Source: a virus. From it: a stretch of 44,620 nucleotides of DNA. Below, in pieces: positions 23,701-30,965 of the stretch (positions are counted from its first letter, which is position 1; each line of letters starts with the position of its first letter). Made by a program: the position numbers and the translations under genes. The notes under the pieces were generated by a model. That model worked only from the letters and a program-made list of their open reading frames with translations. It made no database searches and was not told the origin of the DNA. The DNA lies in the IMG/VR virus record IMGVR_UViG_3300027973_000081, positions 1 to 44,620 of that record; one strand, written 5' to 3'.

Positions 23701-25486
23701 ATATACTGTTATATCAAATAGTTATATAAGACTTTCACCAGAAGAACAACAAAGAGTAACTTCTGATTTTGAAATGCTTAAACTTCCTCAATCAATAACT
23801 AATGATAAATTACTTCAAGAAAAAATATCATTGTTTAGAATACTATTAAGTAAGCATCTTATAATGAAAGATCTTTCTATGTATAGAAACAATAGTTATG
23901 TTTCATTTTTACCACCATCATTTTTTGCACCAGTATCAGAAGGACTTGATTTAGCACAAAGTGCTCTTGAAGGTAAATTAAAATATGAAGATGTATTTGG
24001 TGTATCAGAAGATGAATTTAATAGAGATTTTGTAGAAAGATATTGTAGAGATATCAATAATACTTTTGATTTAAAATCTCAAAGATCTGATATTGTATTT
24101 AATCAAATTAAAAATGGATATTTAAGACTTTTAGGAGAATTAAGTCCTGAAGATGTTGCAAGTCTTAAAAAAACTAAGCTTGGTGAAAAAATAATTGAAC
24201 TTTCAAACTTAGTAAAATCTAGTGCAACTGAAACAGAAATTAAAGAAATAATAAAAGAGTTAAGAGAAAATGATTTACTTCCTTTAAAGTATACATCACC
24301 TAATAAAGAAAAAGGTACACCTGCTAAATTGGAAGTAAGTATATTTTCTAATATAGGAGTTGATAAAGATGATGTAGATCCTGCTAGTTATAATCCTGTA
24401 ATGGTAAATGCAAATAAAGAAGCTTTATTTTCAACAAGGTTATTTGGTATTGAACTTGTTAAAAAAGGAAAAAAATATTATAAAAATGTAATATTCCCTG
24501 AATTTATTGTGTTTAACTTTAAAGACAGTAAAGGAAATAGTAACTATAAAGTATTAAAAAGAAAAAAACTTTTTAATAAAAACATTGAATCTAAAAATCC
24601 TAATGCAGGATTTAAAGCAGAATATGAAGAGGTTACAAGAATTGGTAGTAAACAATTACTTCCTTACATGTTAACACTTGCTCAATTAGAAGATGCTGCT
24701 AAAGGTACAATGCCAGAAGAAATTGATTTTGAATTAACTGCAGAAGACTTTGATGAAAGATTTGGAACTCCAGAAACTAAAGTTCAAAACACTGATGAAA
24801 TTATAAAAAAGGTAAAAGAACTTTCTTTAACTCAAAAAGTAGTTAAGTATGTTACTGAAAAAGATATTTTTACAAATAAAGAAGTTAAAGTTCCTATAAC
24901 TGAACCATATCCTGTAACAGAAGAAAGATTAAAAAATTTAAAAAATTATTTATTAAGTTTAAATATAAATTCTGATTTTAATAAATATGTTCAAGAACTT
25001 ACTACAAAGTTTTTTAATAAAAATGAAAATAGAACATCTTTAATTGATAGAGTAAAATCCGAACTTAATAAATCTAAAGAAAAAGTTGAAACTAAAAAAA
25101 CAGAAATAAAAGTTACAACTATAAAAACAGAAGAACTTTATAATTTAAATAAACAATACTTTCAAGAAAAACTTAAATTAACATTAGAACAAGTAAAAAA
25201 GATATATGGAGAAAATTTATCTTCTGATAAATTAACTACTTTACTTAAAATGGCAAAAGATATAGGGTATACTTTAAGTACTTCAAAACAACAAGTAAGT
25301 ACTTCAACTACTACACTTGATTATAAAACAATGTCACAAAAAGAATTAGAAAGTATATTTGAAAAACATAAAGATAAACTTGCATCAAAATATAAAATAA
25401 CCAATCTTCTTGATTTCTTTGCTTCAATTAAAAATCCAGCATACAGTAATGAGATAATTCAAATGATGCTAGACAGTTGTATGTAA
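11705..25486 (+). CDS. Giant 4,593-aa virion protein containing the crAss-like RNA polymerase and a zincin domain
   Basis: This is a single uninterrupted frame of 13.8 kb. In order: an N-terminal part with hydrophobic stretches (about 118-142, 202-226, 478-498) like crAss-like cargo proteins; coiled coil near 715-775; a Pro/Glu- and Asp/Ser-rich linker (about 1638-1702); an HExxH zincin motif (HEAFH, H1770-H1774) with a candidate third ligand in EEKLADEF and an amphipathic FLQKILDFLKSI helix; then the polymerase region. There RIPTQ (R3241) is followed by GADFDIDSEF, with D3280, D3282 and D3284 as the metal-binding triad of the two-barrel RNA polymerases of the YonO/phi14:2 gp66 type. A coiled coil follows at about 3350-3455, and the C-terminus is Lys-rich. 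Family knowledge: such polymerases are packed in the head, injected, and transcribe early genes. The protein is much longer than the roughly 2,200-aa gp66, so cargo and polymerase appear fused here. Cleavage by its own or a neighbouring zincin is inference. Confidence 0.85.
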   Translation: MEELELMLQNGIIDATTYQKLKQRLTSSELEQGRKQNESAVRDVEKYVSKERSLGLGDVSVGGSTTGNIYMDQDELDTYTSRGIAPTAGVDYRNIRAERQTWQDQLANGVTKFAGKTATGVAGGLAMIPTLAIVVLGQLTDMVSPYDNFQFKDIYDNGFQRMMDSANESMDSALPNYVSNAQREASVWNSMGTMNFWANDLLGGASFVASALLTEYLSAGMATPLALTRVSKLLKTASTADDMATINRYAERFSGLVKTDRALKFGRQIATGAGYEAGVEARHFVDQAKDQYINDYIEQYGHEPTEEQLAIAMDDIHSVGNGVFGVNLGLVSLGNMITLPKTFAPGLASKFGFKAGKVKDADWVVKPSELTDTQLARMSKKTGKSIDELKATDYVNKWDGLSKVERLARAGKGRFAPMVTEGFFEEGFQGVTQNAALDYISNRFNVDNIGEVANLSESIIRGFEEQYDVGKAEGWKEIIIGSILGGVGAPNIGAGKGQPIWQGGVFGYQSPGKRENIQNLIGDAIKYGKATTENIKHAATVAGITKKQDDAIKQGNMFDAKNQEYASMYSYVSTMVKLGRFDEIDSEVSKMVEGMTTEEFAEQFGYVNKTEEELSKRKAEVISKFKNRADDIREARELADRISIYEDDEDLKDGLGYVLGISKNIDEREMQMFKSLQEKLGKIYSTDEVKQMASYVNFQRTTDGKDLKEYGDKAREKNKKVAELEKLTKEELTQNKNRTSKSIMERGKKLDTLTNEIAVLENTINSIEERLNRQYTEYLKANGILTEGGEFIEYTRDKQAFKQDFELFRRVQKDVTDAVGEDFYNRPDIKPVLDDLMKLATYRQQQITLANYYMGKKGQTKLADEIANLKKMAEEELVSDELDKTTQVFQEQQRQLDNMQRVAAEAYKANAQRVHGTAYVIKERAKIVSQLNDAINDVKDPELKATVEDLISKLQGFILTFNLEKDDAAKLKVATDALGYVEFVKQILNSLKESAKPEQVAEIDAFLSGEKFNTIIKQFQDFVKNYKKEDGKDENLSSYPRVADPSSLTVMIQNYISPDGKALLADKSAEDILNNLVIRVLELPDDGQGMVNLKDAEKNKFDSKVMLQRGLVGMSNFGLAIYYKDGPSAGVHIGNILDPNRFRFKDEDGNYVDFNVENPEEHLELLNPSFVTTDKDGNKIVTRDGKLFIDNYVQGVNAFNEIKEQIKEGKREFSNAEVDQLFDVKAIFTGLSRFEESNTEKLSEWSSLKDGKLQTDLSKYNGEGKGILIFYNLKNEANFYLYNPDTKQLKSLNEDTALNLSLIENFYSGAAKKDVDSSPGKLKIIYKFNDNIKSITLKQPEVDPDFNVSNLIIDKLFETSDKVKEEQARRKEGEEKQTVNGWDTNELLFFTAEGTDKQFSISVTGVGSGEKSIERNGSALNLKIYTPGTKKGESGKTDTITLTSTDDKFDEKSTAYSGFNLRRLSNGSTVLEYNKKVIKNNVDFLNALNNYIKDKTTAYLKKEESGEEIKNFFEKVGANLFQNKIVDGKLVKKPVQLLRINQNFDKNMLESSINDFTPLRNPTVTYFFDGKPVKYEDTKFSKVLTEFRKSLKNASNLGVNGLNELKSVVKDAYEQLSSTAQAQNKVPYERMLKNIDEEIKKKEKEQPKEETEQKQPEPPPGPQSIDDITKSIFGTDPLPPGEGRKDEESSDDSEGYDDSPYFATNEIVSTEKVNLEEVRERLKQILPDSINVKFIDEFVDALANNTITYGVFKNAVIYLGKKVPKGVEYHEAFHAVFRTLLTEAQRVKVLQEAVTRYGKPTSEQLDQLKSLSDKYAKLSLRQLTNLWYEEKLADEFMDIMNGDKELPKEKSFLQKILDFLKSIVNLFKSGDAETLSEIDALFKSIKGGQFKNAKTLDIIDDNLSVFSSLKYASSNDTGKPIAKYQDSYLNTRLTNKVFYKAYQKLKNQGYVTDADILDAINVIANDYKQIYLEVIQQDKFSRYGSGLHSKEQDAIQLYNIIRSISSINEPNEAIKNLSDKLREENIAKIIKTVRQNIDTIKFDDYDVESEEFEDDAPTELAQKPNQRVGGMSSTTKEFRRYIMFTELPIDEFNFGIPEEILKSDPKYINYVNGVKLYNSLERMLVNTEREDLLKKLYYIKEGQPQMEAFYSRLVKDIYKELDLPMVGNYEKDITEMSINDLKDSSKFCLFTACLTKHKLESVVNIVDPDTGQSKVFIANVNDARKTQRENWFTNWKILGLDNKKDEVISTLNLILKTIANTDANAKYLFSNFNQAVADVKRQFNEIGITLSDKYIQLSLFKIINDKYPDLNIENESQFKSLNEIVKIYKDIQYITEDNVRGILNSISVDGDPYSNKKELQKFISNKIQLTEQEEDALGAKGRINDIAGGNAMFDESVSPSTIRNVDNEMVYIHLYPNYISTLLLKIRNSYPALLSAIDADTFEEGLDSFRTFLNNNNLYLENPESTELIENFFRTLYNNPILNDKHLNGELRETYLKNLTAYLLDGLKQQSMDDDGNAVSYKGSKASQYAALDKRGKFIMMLNLFAKTDRNSLAKTITIGTENFDTYSLIAFQNEGKNTQYAFNVIKRNFVDSTGALSDLGKEYLQMMFKTEADNIRTEYLRMLSGEGSLKDFNENNGVKIGDVSYSKQEVIDILKNTSDPNFMKVASKFRALSFVEFDLLKVYSPELYESLLKSVVKGEAIPELSKVVETTAALGFNNFLNELSSLDTNVISKSKDGTYVSVTLPQDYIDPNGKVDMKKLKDFFFNNWINASTINNLMFGNINTGLKNSVDLFKRYAGPNAAGPALGFGDLRLAIVEDEFFNYTNPATGKVDENIERTNAQSYGTLDWYYNNYLKTFSKVNPEIDRIYRKIRMMYELTGKERDTLDKYGALLNPRKTSLFNAFIYGKTSTDIIDRNEVSYVEESKLPEFRKAIDDLLKTKDKDDYHAKLIAIQSYYKPYPKSVALHNKLNEMEQTKTDIIIFPSAVKTNKQNITKWNEPLKPVVVSNDFFREQVVTDNMKTEIIHGTQMMQLIYSEHNDNTIVKLKGKEGEYQEYSVGTLRKLYRKLLGDRLFRTYGELRKAVLNPDGSTNFKSLLKSFKQSLIEQGGDPTLLELFDGVGEKSNYNLNLPRILSLYENMFLSFMGKGTFSQKVPGHKFTLVTDFGNGVMEQDGKIVTDKEYRTNPSKYEKVSVRDLEFKYDAEKNAWYGECKIPMQLAETIGLKVGDELPQEFLELVGVRIPTQDKHSMVYLKVVDVLPAQKGNKIIMPKEVLILSGADFDIDSEFARTVSYYASKDAQGKSHLNIYGSYLEKDAPERRIKYAYFDFREETLNSKAVKIILKDTKENDVELVNLQRSIDTVSNDIKELRRQLYEEKKLSFDLDNDINAAIEADEFTFDSSLVKLSESLKENISYYKEDIQKFLQDKKELLEQKKKRIKELENKVLKEKGYPTDVESFKSYRIDGKATAETIVENNYNNFNKINGGSIDRIQPITIGELNNLLFNIEKVLINNGNLTKNNEGNHGIAQTPASRDAAVDFIEKYYDTGIFKDPVNVIEYSTPTAVVKMAEANSIGKENIGIAAIGNIVFQYLKNANILVEGGINVKIDSYTNDQQQRINDLISTIISMAVDNAKEQDAIRFNITPATQGAFMFMIMTKKGFEYTSLIHLQDSVLRFSQMFANNSSPIKPKKEKDDSDLDDLAKLLVEYSTNIDVEELVVKYGPLTIEMLVEAKKYSENKETSTLTEEQFKYINYMSLSEFQTYKDVSQNSTGFSQFVSLVKGLRTEIAETENIARKLDTIGLEIVKREGTDGNNFDDYSLRHTDKYIEYINSVRALEAPNMKYPIDYLEVIKADPFLMNQIKAYALFMNDSSKFFLAQTPKAKKLINRLSESLKTNYLNNIDNYNKLVKLITAYYGNKASLHKLTKDSKLSPVIKEMLTNYDISEMVTLSGEEEMPQIISLLTELITVPELASNKFLRMLEFDKIIYDDKSKAGFKNRNVYTVISNSYIRLSPEEQQRVTSDFEMLKLPQSITNDKLLQEKISLFRILLSKHLIMKDLSMYRNNSYVSFLPPSFFAPVSEGLDLAQSALEGKLKYEDVFGVSEDEFNRDFVERYCRDINNTFDLKSQRSDIVFNQIKNGYLRLLGELSPEDVASLKKTKLGEKIIELSNLVKSSATETEIKEIIKELRENDLLPLKYTSPNKEKGTPAKLEVSIFSNIGVDKDDVDPASYNPVMVNANKEALFSTRLFGIELVKKGKKYYKNVIFPEFIVFNFKDSKGNSNYKVLKRKKLFNKNIESKNPNAGFKAEYEEVTRIGSKQLLPYMLTLAQLEDAAKGTMPEEIDFELTAEDFDERFGTPETKVQNTDEIIKKVKELSLTQKVVKYVTEKDIFTNKEVKVPITEPYPVTEERLKNLKNYLLSLNINSDFNKYVQELTTKFFNKNENRTSLIDRVKSELNKSKEKVETKKTEIKVTTIKTEELYNLNKQYFQEKLKLTLEQVKKIYGENLSSDKLTTLLKMAKDIGYTLSTSKQQVSTSTTTLDYKTMSQKELESIFEKHKDKLASKYKITNLLDFFASIKNPAYSNEIIQMMLDSCM

Positions 25487-25490
25487 TTGT

Positions 25491-25498
25491 TATCTTTG
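25491..25498 (+). promoter_or_regulatory. TAnnTTTG box before the 1,663-aa gene
   Basis: TATCTTTG is an exact -7 match, placed 14 bases before ATG 25513. The bases after it (taaaaaattaaa) nearly repeat those after the box at 35704-35711 on the other strand. No -33-like TTTG stands at the usual distance, so the promoter may be weak or need an activator. Confidence 0.45.
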
Positions 25499-25512
25499 TA
25501 AAAAATTAAAAT

Positions 25513-28500
25513 ATGAGTTGTGTAAATACTAGTTTACCTGAATATAAAGCACTTGCTAAAAAGTTTAATCCTTTTGAATTGCAATTAGTAATAATGCAAT
25601 ATCAATCTGATAGTAAAACAGATAATTTTCCTTCTGAAGATTTTATTAAAGATGCTATAGGATATAGTGATCAATATTTAAAAGAAAGAAATAAAGGATT
25701 AGATGATACTACATCTCTAGAACTAGCTAAAACTTTATCTGAAAGGTTTAAAGTACCTTATGAAGTTATTAGTGAATCAGATTTAGCTAAACTTCATCCT
25801 GATGTTGATAATGATGTTAACTCTTTTTGGGATGGTACAACAAATAAAGTAATGCTTATATCAGGTAGATTTAATGGTAGTACAGTATTTCATGAATTTA
25901 CACATCCTTTAGTAGAGTATATATATCAAAACAATAAAACACTATATACCTACTTAATAAATCAATTAAGTGATGCTAATGGTAATAGACTAAGTTATTT
26001 ACAAGTTAGAAAGTATTTAGCTGATAAAGGTTATCAAGTTGGTAGAATGGAGAAAGCTGATGTGTATAAAGAAGCTTTAACACATTTTATACAAGCAGAA
26101 GCTAATGCAATGAGTAAAGGTTTATTAACTGAACCTACTACTCTTTATCAAAAGTTTTGGAATTTTATTAAAAAAATATTAGAAACATTAAATCCTTACA
26201 TTTCAAAAATAGATGTTCTACAAATTCCTAGAATGTCATTTAATGAAATAGCCCAATATATATTTACATCTGATGGTTTAAATTTATCTAACATTAGGGC
26301 TCAAAATAAGTATTATGAACTTAATGAAAAGATTTCAGAAATACATACAGAAGCATATACTTATCAAGCTGAAAGATTAGGTGATAACCTTACAGAAGCT
26401 CAGATACAAGAAGCTAAAAAGCTAATGTTAAATTCTGCAGAGTATGAATCTTTTGAAGATTTTTATATTAAAACATCTACTGGTAAAAAATTAAATAGAG
26501 TTTCTGGACAAAAGAAATCAATGAAAGGTCCTCAAGAACAAGAAAACTATTTTGCTTTTGATGAAGATGAAAATCAATATTGGGAAAGAAGAGAGTTTGG
26601 TAATCAAATAAATGATATTGTAGATAGTATTGTTAAAGGATTATCATTTGAAGATGGTTTATCATATGTTAGAGAAAAACAAAATGAAAGACAATCTAAA
26701 AATAAAAATCCTGATATAGATATTTTAAATGCAGTTGTTAAAGATGATGTTTTAGAAAGTATATATAATGAACTATCAGAAGTTCTAGATGATCAATTTG
26801 CAGATTACATGTTAATTCCACAAGTTGTGTTTGGAAGTAATAAGATGGGAGTAGCAGGTACAGCAGATATTGTTGCTATTGCTCCTGATGGTAGAATTAA
26901 AATTATAGACACTAAATCTGCTAAATATAGAGCTTTAACTGAATCTGGTAATATAACCTATGAATATAGTAGACAATATTCTAATAAAACAAGAGCTTCT
27001 AAATTAGAAGGTTATAGAGCACAGTTATCCTTTTATAAAGGAATGGCACTAGAAAATGGTTTTGTATTTGAAGATTCTGATGAGTTAGCTTTATTACCTG
27101 TAGCATTAACTAATGATAAAGTTGATGGTGTAACTAATGATAATGTTATTAGTGATGCTCTTGTTGAAGGTGTTTTAAGTGTAGATGGTTATGATTATAT
27201 TATATCTCTATTTAAAGAAGGTAAATCAAAAGAATATACTGAAGAACAAAAAAACATTTTAGATAGTATTAAACTTAAAGTATTAGAGAGAATTGAAATA
27301 CTTAAAAGAAATCCACATGTTAAAGGTAAAAAGTTTAGAGAAAGAGAATTAGCTAATCTATATGAAGTAGTATCAACAGTAGAAAGATCTAAAGCATTGT
27401 TTAGTTTTATTGAAGATGCTTATAGTAACCTTGTTTTAAAAGAAGTTAAGGGTAAAAAATATTCTATTAAAGGTGCTGTTGATAAAATAAATGAAGTTAA
27501 AGGTAAATATGCTGCTGGTAAACTAACTGCTGATGAAACATTAGAAGAATTATTTTACTATAAAACTCTTGCTGAATTATATAAACCAGTTATATCAGAA
27601 ATACAAAGTGTTTTATTAACAGAACTTGGTAAAGGATTTCAAGTTGGTTCAGATAATCAAGGTTTACTTATGATAAAAGATGTTATTGCTGCAATAACAA
27701 ATATTGAGAATGATTATAAAAAGAATGCTATACCAGTTATTGCAGATATACTTTATGAACAAGTTGAACCAGGATTAAATGAAAAGGTAGAACAAGCAAT
27801 AAGTGAATTAAGAAATGAGTTAGCAGATGTTCAAGGTAAATATGGATTAGAATCTAAAGAATATAAAGCCAAGAAAAAAGAATATGATTATTGGTTAAAA
27901 AAATCTAGAACAGAAAATGGTGTAACAAAAGATTACCTAATTAAAATATTACAATCTGGTTCAGAAGAAGATATTAGTTGGTTAGATTCAAGATTATCTC
28001 CTGCAATATCATCAAATAATGAGTTAATATCACTTTCTTCAAAAATAATTAAAGAAAGATTTGAGAATGCTAGACAAGAATCTATTGAGGTAATACAAGG
28101 CGCTGAAGAATCTTTTAAAACTTATTCTAAAAATGCTAACATGAATAATGTTGCTGAGTTTAATAAACCATTTTATGAAGTTGTAGAAGTTTATGATGGT
28201 TTAGATACAAATGGTAAAGCTAAATTTAGAAAAGAATATCACTTTGTTCAACAACTAGATATGAATGCATACCAAAAAAAATATGCAGAATTTAAAGAAA
28301 GAATTGCAACCCTTACTGATGAAAAAACTAAAAGAAATTTATATAGAGAGTTCTTTAGACAAAATCACAGGCTTAGACCAAAGAATGATATTGTAGTTAA
28401 AAATCCTCAAATACCTGGAGAGTCTATAGTTTTAGTTAAAGGTTTAGATACTTTAATTAAAGAAAAAAGAAAACTTGTTGATGAAGGTATTGAAACAGAG

Positions 28501-30504
28501 AATGATTTTGAAAACTATGTTAAAAGAATGCAAGGTACTACTGAAAATAATATTACATATTATGATTCAGAATTTACTATTCCAGATTTTGAAAAGTTTG
28601 AGAATCAAAAATATAAATCAATGAATCTTTCTCAAAAAGTTTATTATAATTTTATGATAGCTACATATTTTAAATCTCAAGAAAGAGGACCATTGATGCC
28701 AACTTATAGAATACCTTCAGTAGCTAAATCAGGATTTGAAAGAACTCTTGAAAAAGGTGTTTTGAACTATTTAAATTATTTAAGAAAAGATAGTTTTCAA
28801 GAATTATCTGAAGATATTGATAGATATGGTGAAACTAGAACTAGTTCAGGTATTAAAATAATACCAATGTTATATTCTAATGAAATGAATATTGATGATG
28901 TTTCATTAGATTTATTATCATCAGTTTTAAAATATGATTCAGCTTCTTTAATATATGAAGCACAATCTAAATCACAACCATTTGCAGAAAGTATATTAAG
29001 TGTAGTTAAGGAAACTTTACCTAAGCAAACAGATAGTTTAGGAAGAAAGACTGTAAATAAACTTGCACAAAAAATTCCAGGTATATCTGATAATTTAAAA
29101 TTTCTTAATGTAGAAGATGGAACTAACAATATATACTTTTTAATGAATGCATTTTTTGATACACAAGTGTATGGTATAAAAAGAGTACCTTATACAATAA
29201 GTGTTGGTAATACAGTTGTTAAAGTTGACAAAGTTGCTGACATGATAAAAGGATTTGCATCTAAAACACAAATTGGTGGTTTTAACTTATTAGGTGGTAT
29301 AGCTAACTCTTTACAAGCTAATGTGTCTACAATGATAGAAGCTGCAGCTAAACAGTATATTAGTGATAAATCTATGGTATGGGCTAAAAAAGAATATTAT
29401 AAAAACTCAATGGCTTATATAAATGATTTAAGAACAGGTGTAGCAACTTCATTTTTAGGACAACTTAGTGAACTATATGATCCAATGCAAGGTAACTATA
29501 GAGATCAGTATGGTAGAAGAATAACTAAGACAATGTTTAAAAAACTTATGTCTACTAACTCTTGGTATTTTTTACATAAAGCTGGTGAACATGCTATACA
29601 AACACAAATGTTCTTAGCATTTTTAAAAGACACTAAAATACTAATTGATGGTAAAGAAAGTTCTTTGTATGATGCATATGAACTTGGATCTGATGGTAAA
29701 ATAAAGCTAAAAGAGGGGGTTAAACTCCCAGGTAAGATAAGTGCTAATGGTAAAGTGTCAATAATGATGCAAAATAGAATCCATGCTATCAATAAAAGAA
29801 TCAATGGTGTGTATAATGAATTTGATTCTCCTGAGTTAAAAAGACACTGGTATGGTTCTTTATTATTCATGTATAGAGATTATGTAGTTCCTGGTTTTAA
29901 AAGAAGATACAAATCTTTAACTATGGATCAAGAATATTCTGATTATAATGAAGGTTATTGGAGAACATTCTTTAGAGTATTAAAATCAGATTATAAAAAA
30001 TTAGCTAGATATTCTTTAGGCTTAGATAAACCAAATACTGTAGTTGGAAAGTTTGAAAGAGAAAATGTTGCAAGAGCAGCAAGAGAACTTGCAATTGTAT
30101 TTGGTACAGGTATGTTAGCTATGTTATTAAATTCTTTAATGAAAGCTGCAGATGATGAAGATAAAGAAAAATTTAAGCACCTTTTATATTTAACAATGAA
30201 ATTAAATCAAGAGCTTGGTGCTTATGGTACTATTGGTGACCCTCAAAACTGGGGTATACCTAACGTACAAGAAATGTTTAGAACTTTAAGTCAACCTACA
30301 GTAGCATTTGGAACTGTTAAAAGATTATTTAAAGTATATACTATATTAACTACTGATCCTTTTGGAGAATATCAAAAAGATACTGGTATATTTGAAAAAG
30401 GAGATAGTAAATTATTAGCAGCTTTAATGAAGTTATTTGGTATCACAGGTGTTAACTTTGATCCAGAAGAATCTATCAAATACATGAAGATGTCTAATAA
30501 ATAA
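25513..30504 (+). CDS. 1,663-aa virion-associated protein with zincin and PD-(D/E)XK nuclease motifs
   Basis: Starts at ATG 25513, 26 bases after the polymerase gene stop. An HExxH motif lies near the N-terminus (HEFTH, H127-H131), followed by a Glu-bearing helix (VYKEALTHFIQAEA) and an amphipathic LYQKFWNFIKKILETL helix. This is the same arrangement as in the zincin part of the preceding giant protein. Further on, GTADIVAIAPDGRIKIIDTKSAK gives D452 and D466-x-K468, the core of a PD-(D/E)XK nuclease fold as in Cas4/RecB-type enzymes; a Tyr/Gln helix (YRAQLSFYKGMA) follows as in that family. The rest is long, Lys/Glu-rich and helical, with a short hydrophobic stretch (IVFGTGMLAMLL) near 1530. 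Crassvirales encode giant proteins of this sort beside the virion polymerase, and it is probably packaged too. Why a head protein carries a nuclease is unknown; trimming or host DNA attack are guesses. Confidence 0.75.
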   Translation: MSCVNTSLPEYKALAKKFNPFELQLVIMQYQSDSKTDNFPSEDFIKDAIGYSDQYLKERNKGLDDTTSLELAKTLSERFKVPYEVISESDLAKLHPDVDNDVNSFWDGTTNKVMLISGRFNGSTVFHEFTHPLVEYIYQNNKTLYTYLINQLSDANGNRLSYLQVRKYLADKGYQVGRMEKADVYKEALTHFIQAEANAMSKGLLTEPTTLYQKFWNFIKKILETLNPYISKIDVLQIPRMSFNEIAQYIFTSDGLNLSNIRAQNKYYELNEKISEIHTEAYTYQAERLGDNLTEAQIQEAKKLMLNSAEYESFEDFYIKTSTGKKLNRVSGQKKSMKGPQEQENYFAFDEDENQYWERREFGNQINDIVDSIVKGLSFEDGLSYVREKQNERQSKNKNPDIDILNAVVKDDVLESIYNELSEVLDDQFADYMLIPQVVFGSNKMGVAGTADIVAIAPDGRIKIIDTKSAKYRALTESGNITYEYSRQYSNKTRASKLEGYRAQLSFYKGMALENGFVFEDSDELALLPVALTNDKVDGVTNDNVISDALVEGVLSVDGYDYIISLFKEGKSKEYTEEQKNILDSIKLKVLERIEILKRNPHVKGKKFRERELANLYEVVSTVERSKALFSFIEDAYSNLVLKEVKGKKYSIKGAVDKINEVKGKYAAGKLTADETLEELFYYKTLAELYKPVISEIQSVLLTELGKGFQVGSDNQGLLMIKDVIAAITNIENDYKKNAIPVIADILYEQVEPGLNEKVEQAISELRNELADVQGKYGLESKEYKAKKKEYDYWLKKSRTENGVTKDYLIKILQSGSEEDISWLDSRLSPAISSNNELISLSSKIIKERFENARQESIEVIQGAEESFKTYSKNANMNNVAEFNKPFYEVVEVYDGLDTNGKAKFRKEYHFVQQLDMNAYQKKYAEFKERIATLTDEKTKRNLYREFFRQNHRLRPKNDIVVKNPQIPGESIVLVKGLDTLIKEKRKLVDEGIETENDFENYVKRMQGTTENNITYYDSEFTIPDFEKFENQKYKSMNLSQKVYYNFMIATYFKSQERGPLMPTYRIPSVAKSGFERTLEKGVLNYLNYLRKDSFQELSEDIDRYGETRTSSGIKIIPMLYSNEMNIDDVSLDLLSSVLKYDSASLIYEAQSKSQPFAESILSVVKETLPKQTDSLGRKTVNKLAQKIPGISDNLKFLNVEDGTNNIYFLMNAFFDTQVYGIKRVPYTISVGNTVVKVDKVADMIKGFASKTQIGGFNLLGGIANSLQANVSTMIEAAAKQYISDKSMVWAKKEYYKNSMAYINDLRTGVATSFLGQLSELYDPMQGNYRDQYGRRITKTMFKKLMSTNSWYFLHKAGEHAIQTQMFLAFLKDTKILIDGKESSLYDAYELGSDGKIKLKEGVKLPGKISANGKVSIMMQNRIHAINKRINGVYNEFDSPELKRHWYGSLLFMYRDYVVPGFKRRYKSLTMDQEYSDYNEGYWRTFFRVLKSDYKKLARYSLGLDKPNTVVGKFERENVARAARELAIVFGTGMLAMLLNSLMKAADDEDKEKFKHLLYLTMKLNQELGAYGTIGDPQNWGIPNVQEMFRTLSQPTVAFGTVKRLFKVYTILTTDPFGEYQKDTGIFEKGDSKLLAALMKLFGITGVNFDPEESIKYMKMSNK

Positions 30505-30512
30505 AAAACAAA

Positions 30513-30541
30513 AGAGGGGCTTAAAACAACCCCTCTCTTTT
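30513..30541. terminator. Bidirectional intrinsic terminator between convergent blocks
   Basis: agagggg (30513-30519) pairs with cccctct (30530-30536) around a 10-base loop. On the plus strand the stem is followed by ctttta, on the minus strand by a longer T-rich run (the complement of ataaaaaacaaa). It stands in the 35-base gap between the 1,663-aa gene stop (30504) and the dUTPase stop (30540), so it can end transcription from both sides. Confidence 0.85.
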
Positions 30542-30965
30542 AACTACCTGTACTACCAAAGCCACCTTCACCTCTATCAGAATCTGATAGTTCTCCTTCT
30601 TCAAAATTAATTTGTGGATAAGGTATAATCATTAACTGACCTACTCTATCTCCTGGTTTATAATGTGAAGTATCAGGAATATGCTTAAACCTAACTTTAA
30701 CTTCTCCTCTATACCCAGAATCAATTACACCAACAGAGTTAGTTAGAATTAAACCTGAATTACTGATAGAACTTCTAGGAAATATTAATCCTACATATCC
30801 TTCAGGAATTTCAAAAGCTAATCCTGTACCATACTCTAAATAACCAAACTCATTCTTATCAACTTTAGTTAGACTAATAGCTGTAAGATCCATAGCAGCA
30901 TCCCCAACCTTACTATAGGCTGGAGTTACTGCTTTAGCATTAAGCTTTTTAAACTTTACAATCAT
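30540..30965 (-). CDS. dut: dUTP diphosphatase (trimeric dUTPase)
   Basis: Hydrolyses dUTP to dUMP and pyrophosphate, which keeps uracil out of DNA and feeds ThyX. All five family motifs are present in the 141-aa protein: GDAAMDL (21-27), PRSS (63-66), GVIDSGYRGEV (79-89), RVGQLMI (107-113) and the C-terminal RGEGGFGSTG arm (131-140). Motif 1 has Ala where DAGxDL is usual. I chose ATG 30965 because it overlaps the preceding stop as ATGA; a TTG 27 bases upstream would add nine residues that are not part of the fold. Last gene of the minus-strand block, ending in the shared terminator. Confidence 0.96.
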   Translation of the reverse strand: MIVKFKKLNAKAVTPAYSKVGDAAMDLTAISLTKVDKNEFGYLEYGTGLAFEIPEGYVGLIFPRSSISNSGLILTNSVGVIDSGYRGEVKVRFKHIPDTSHYKPGDRVGQLMIIPYPQINFEEGELSDSDRGEGGFGSTGS

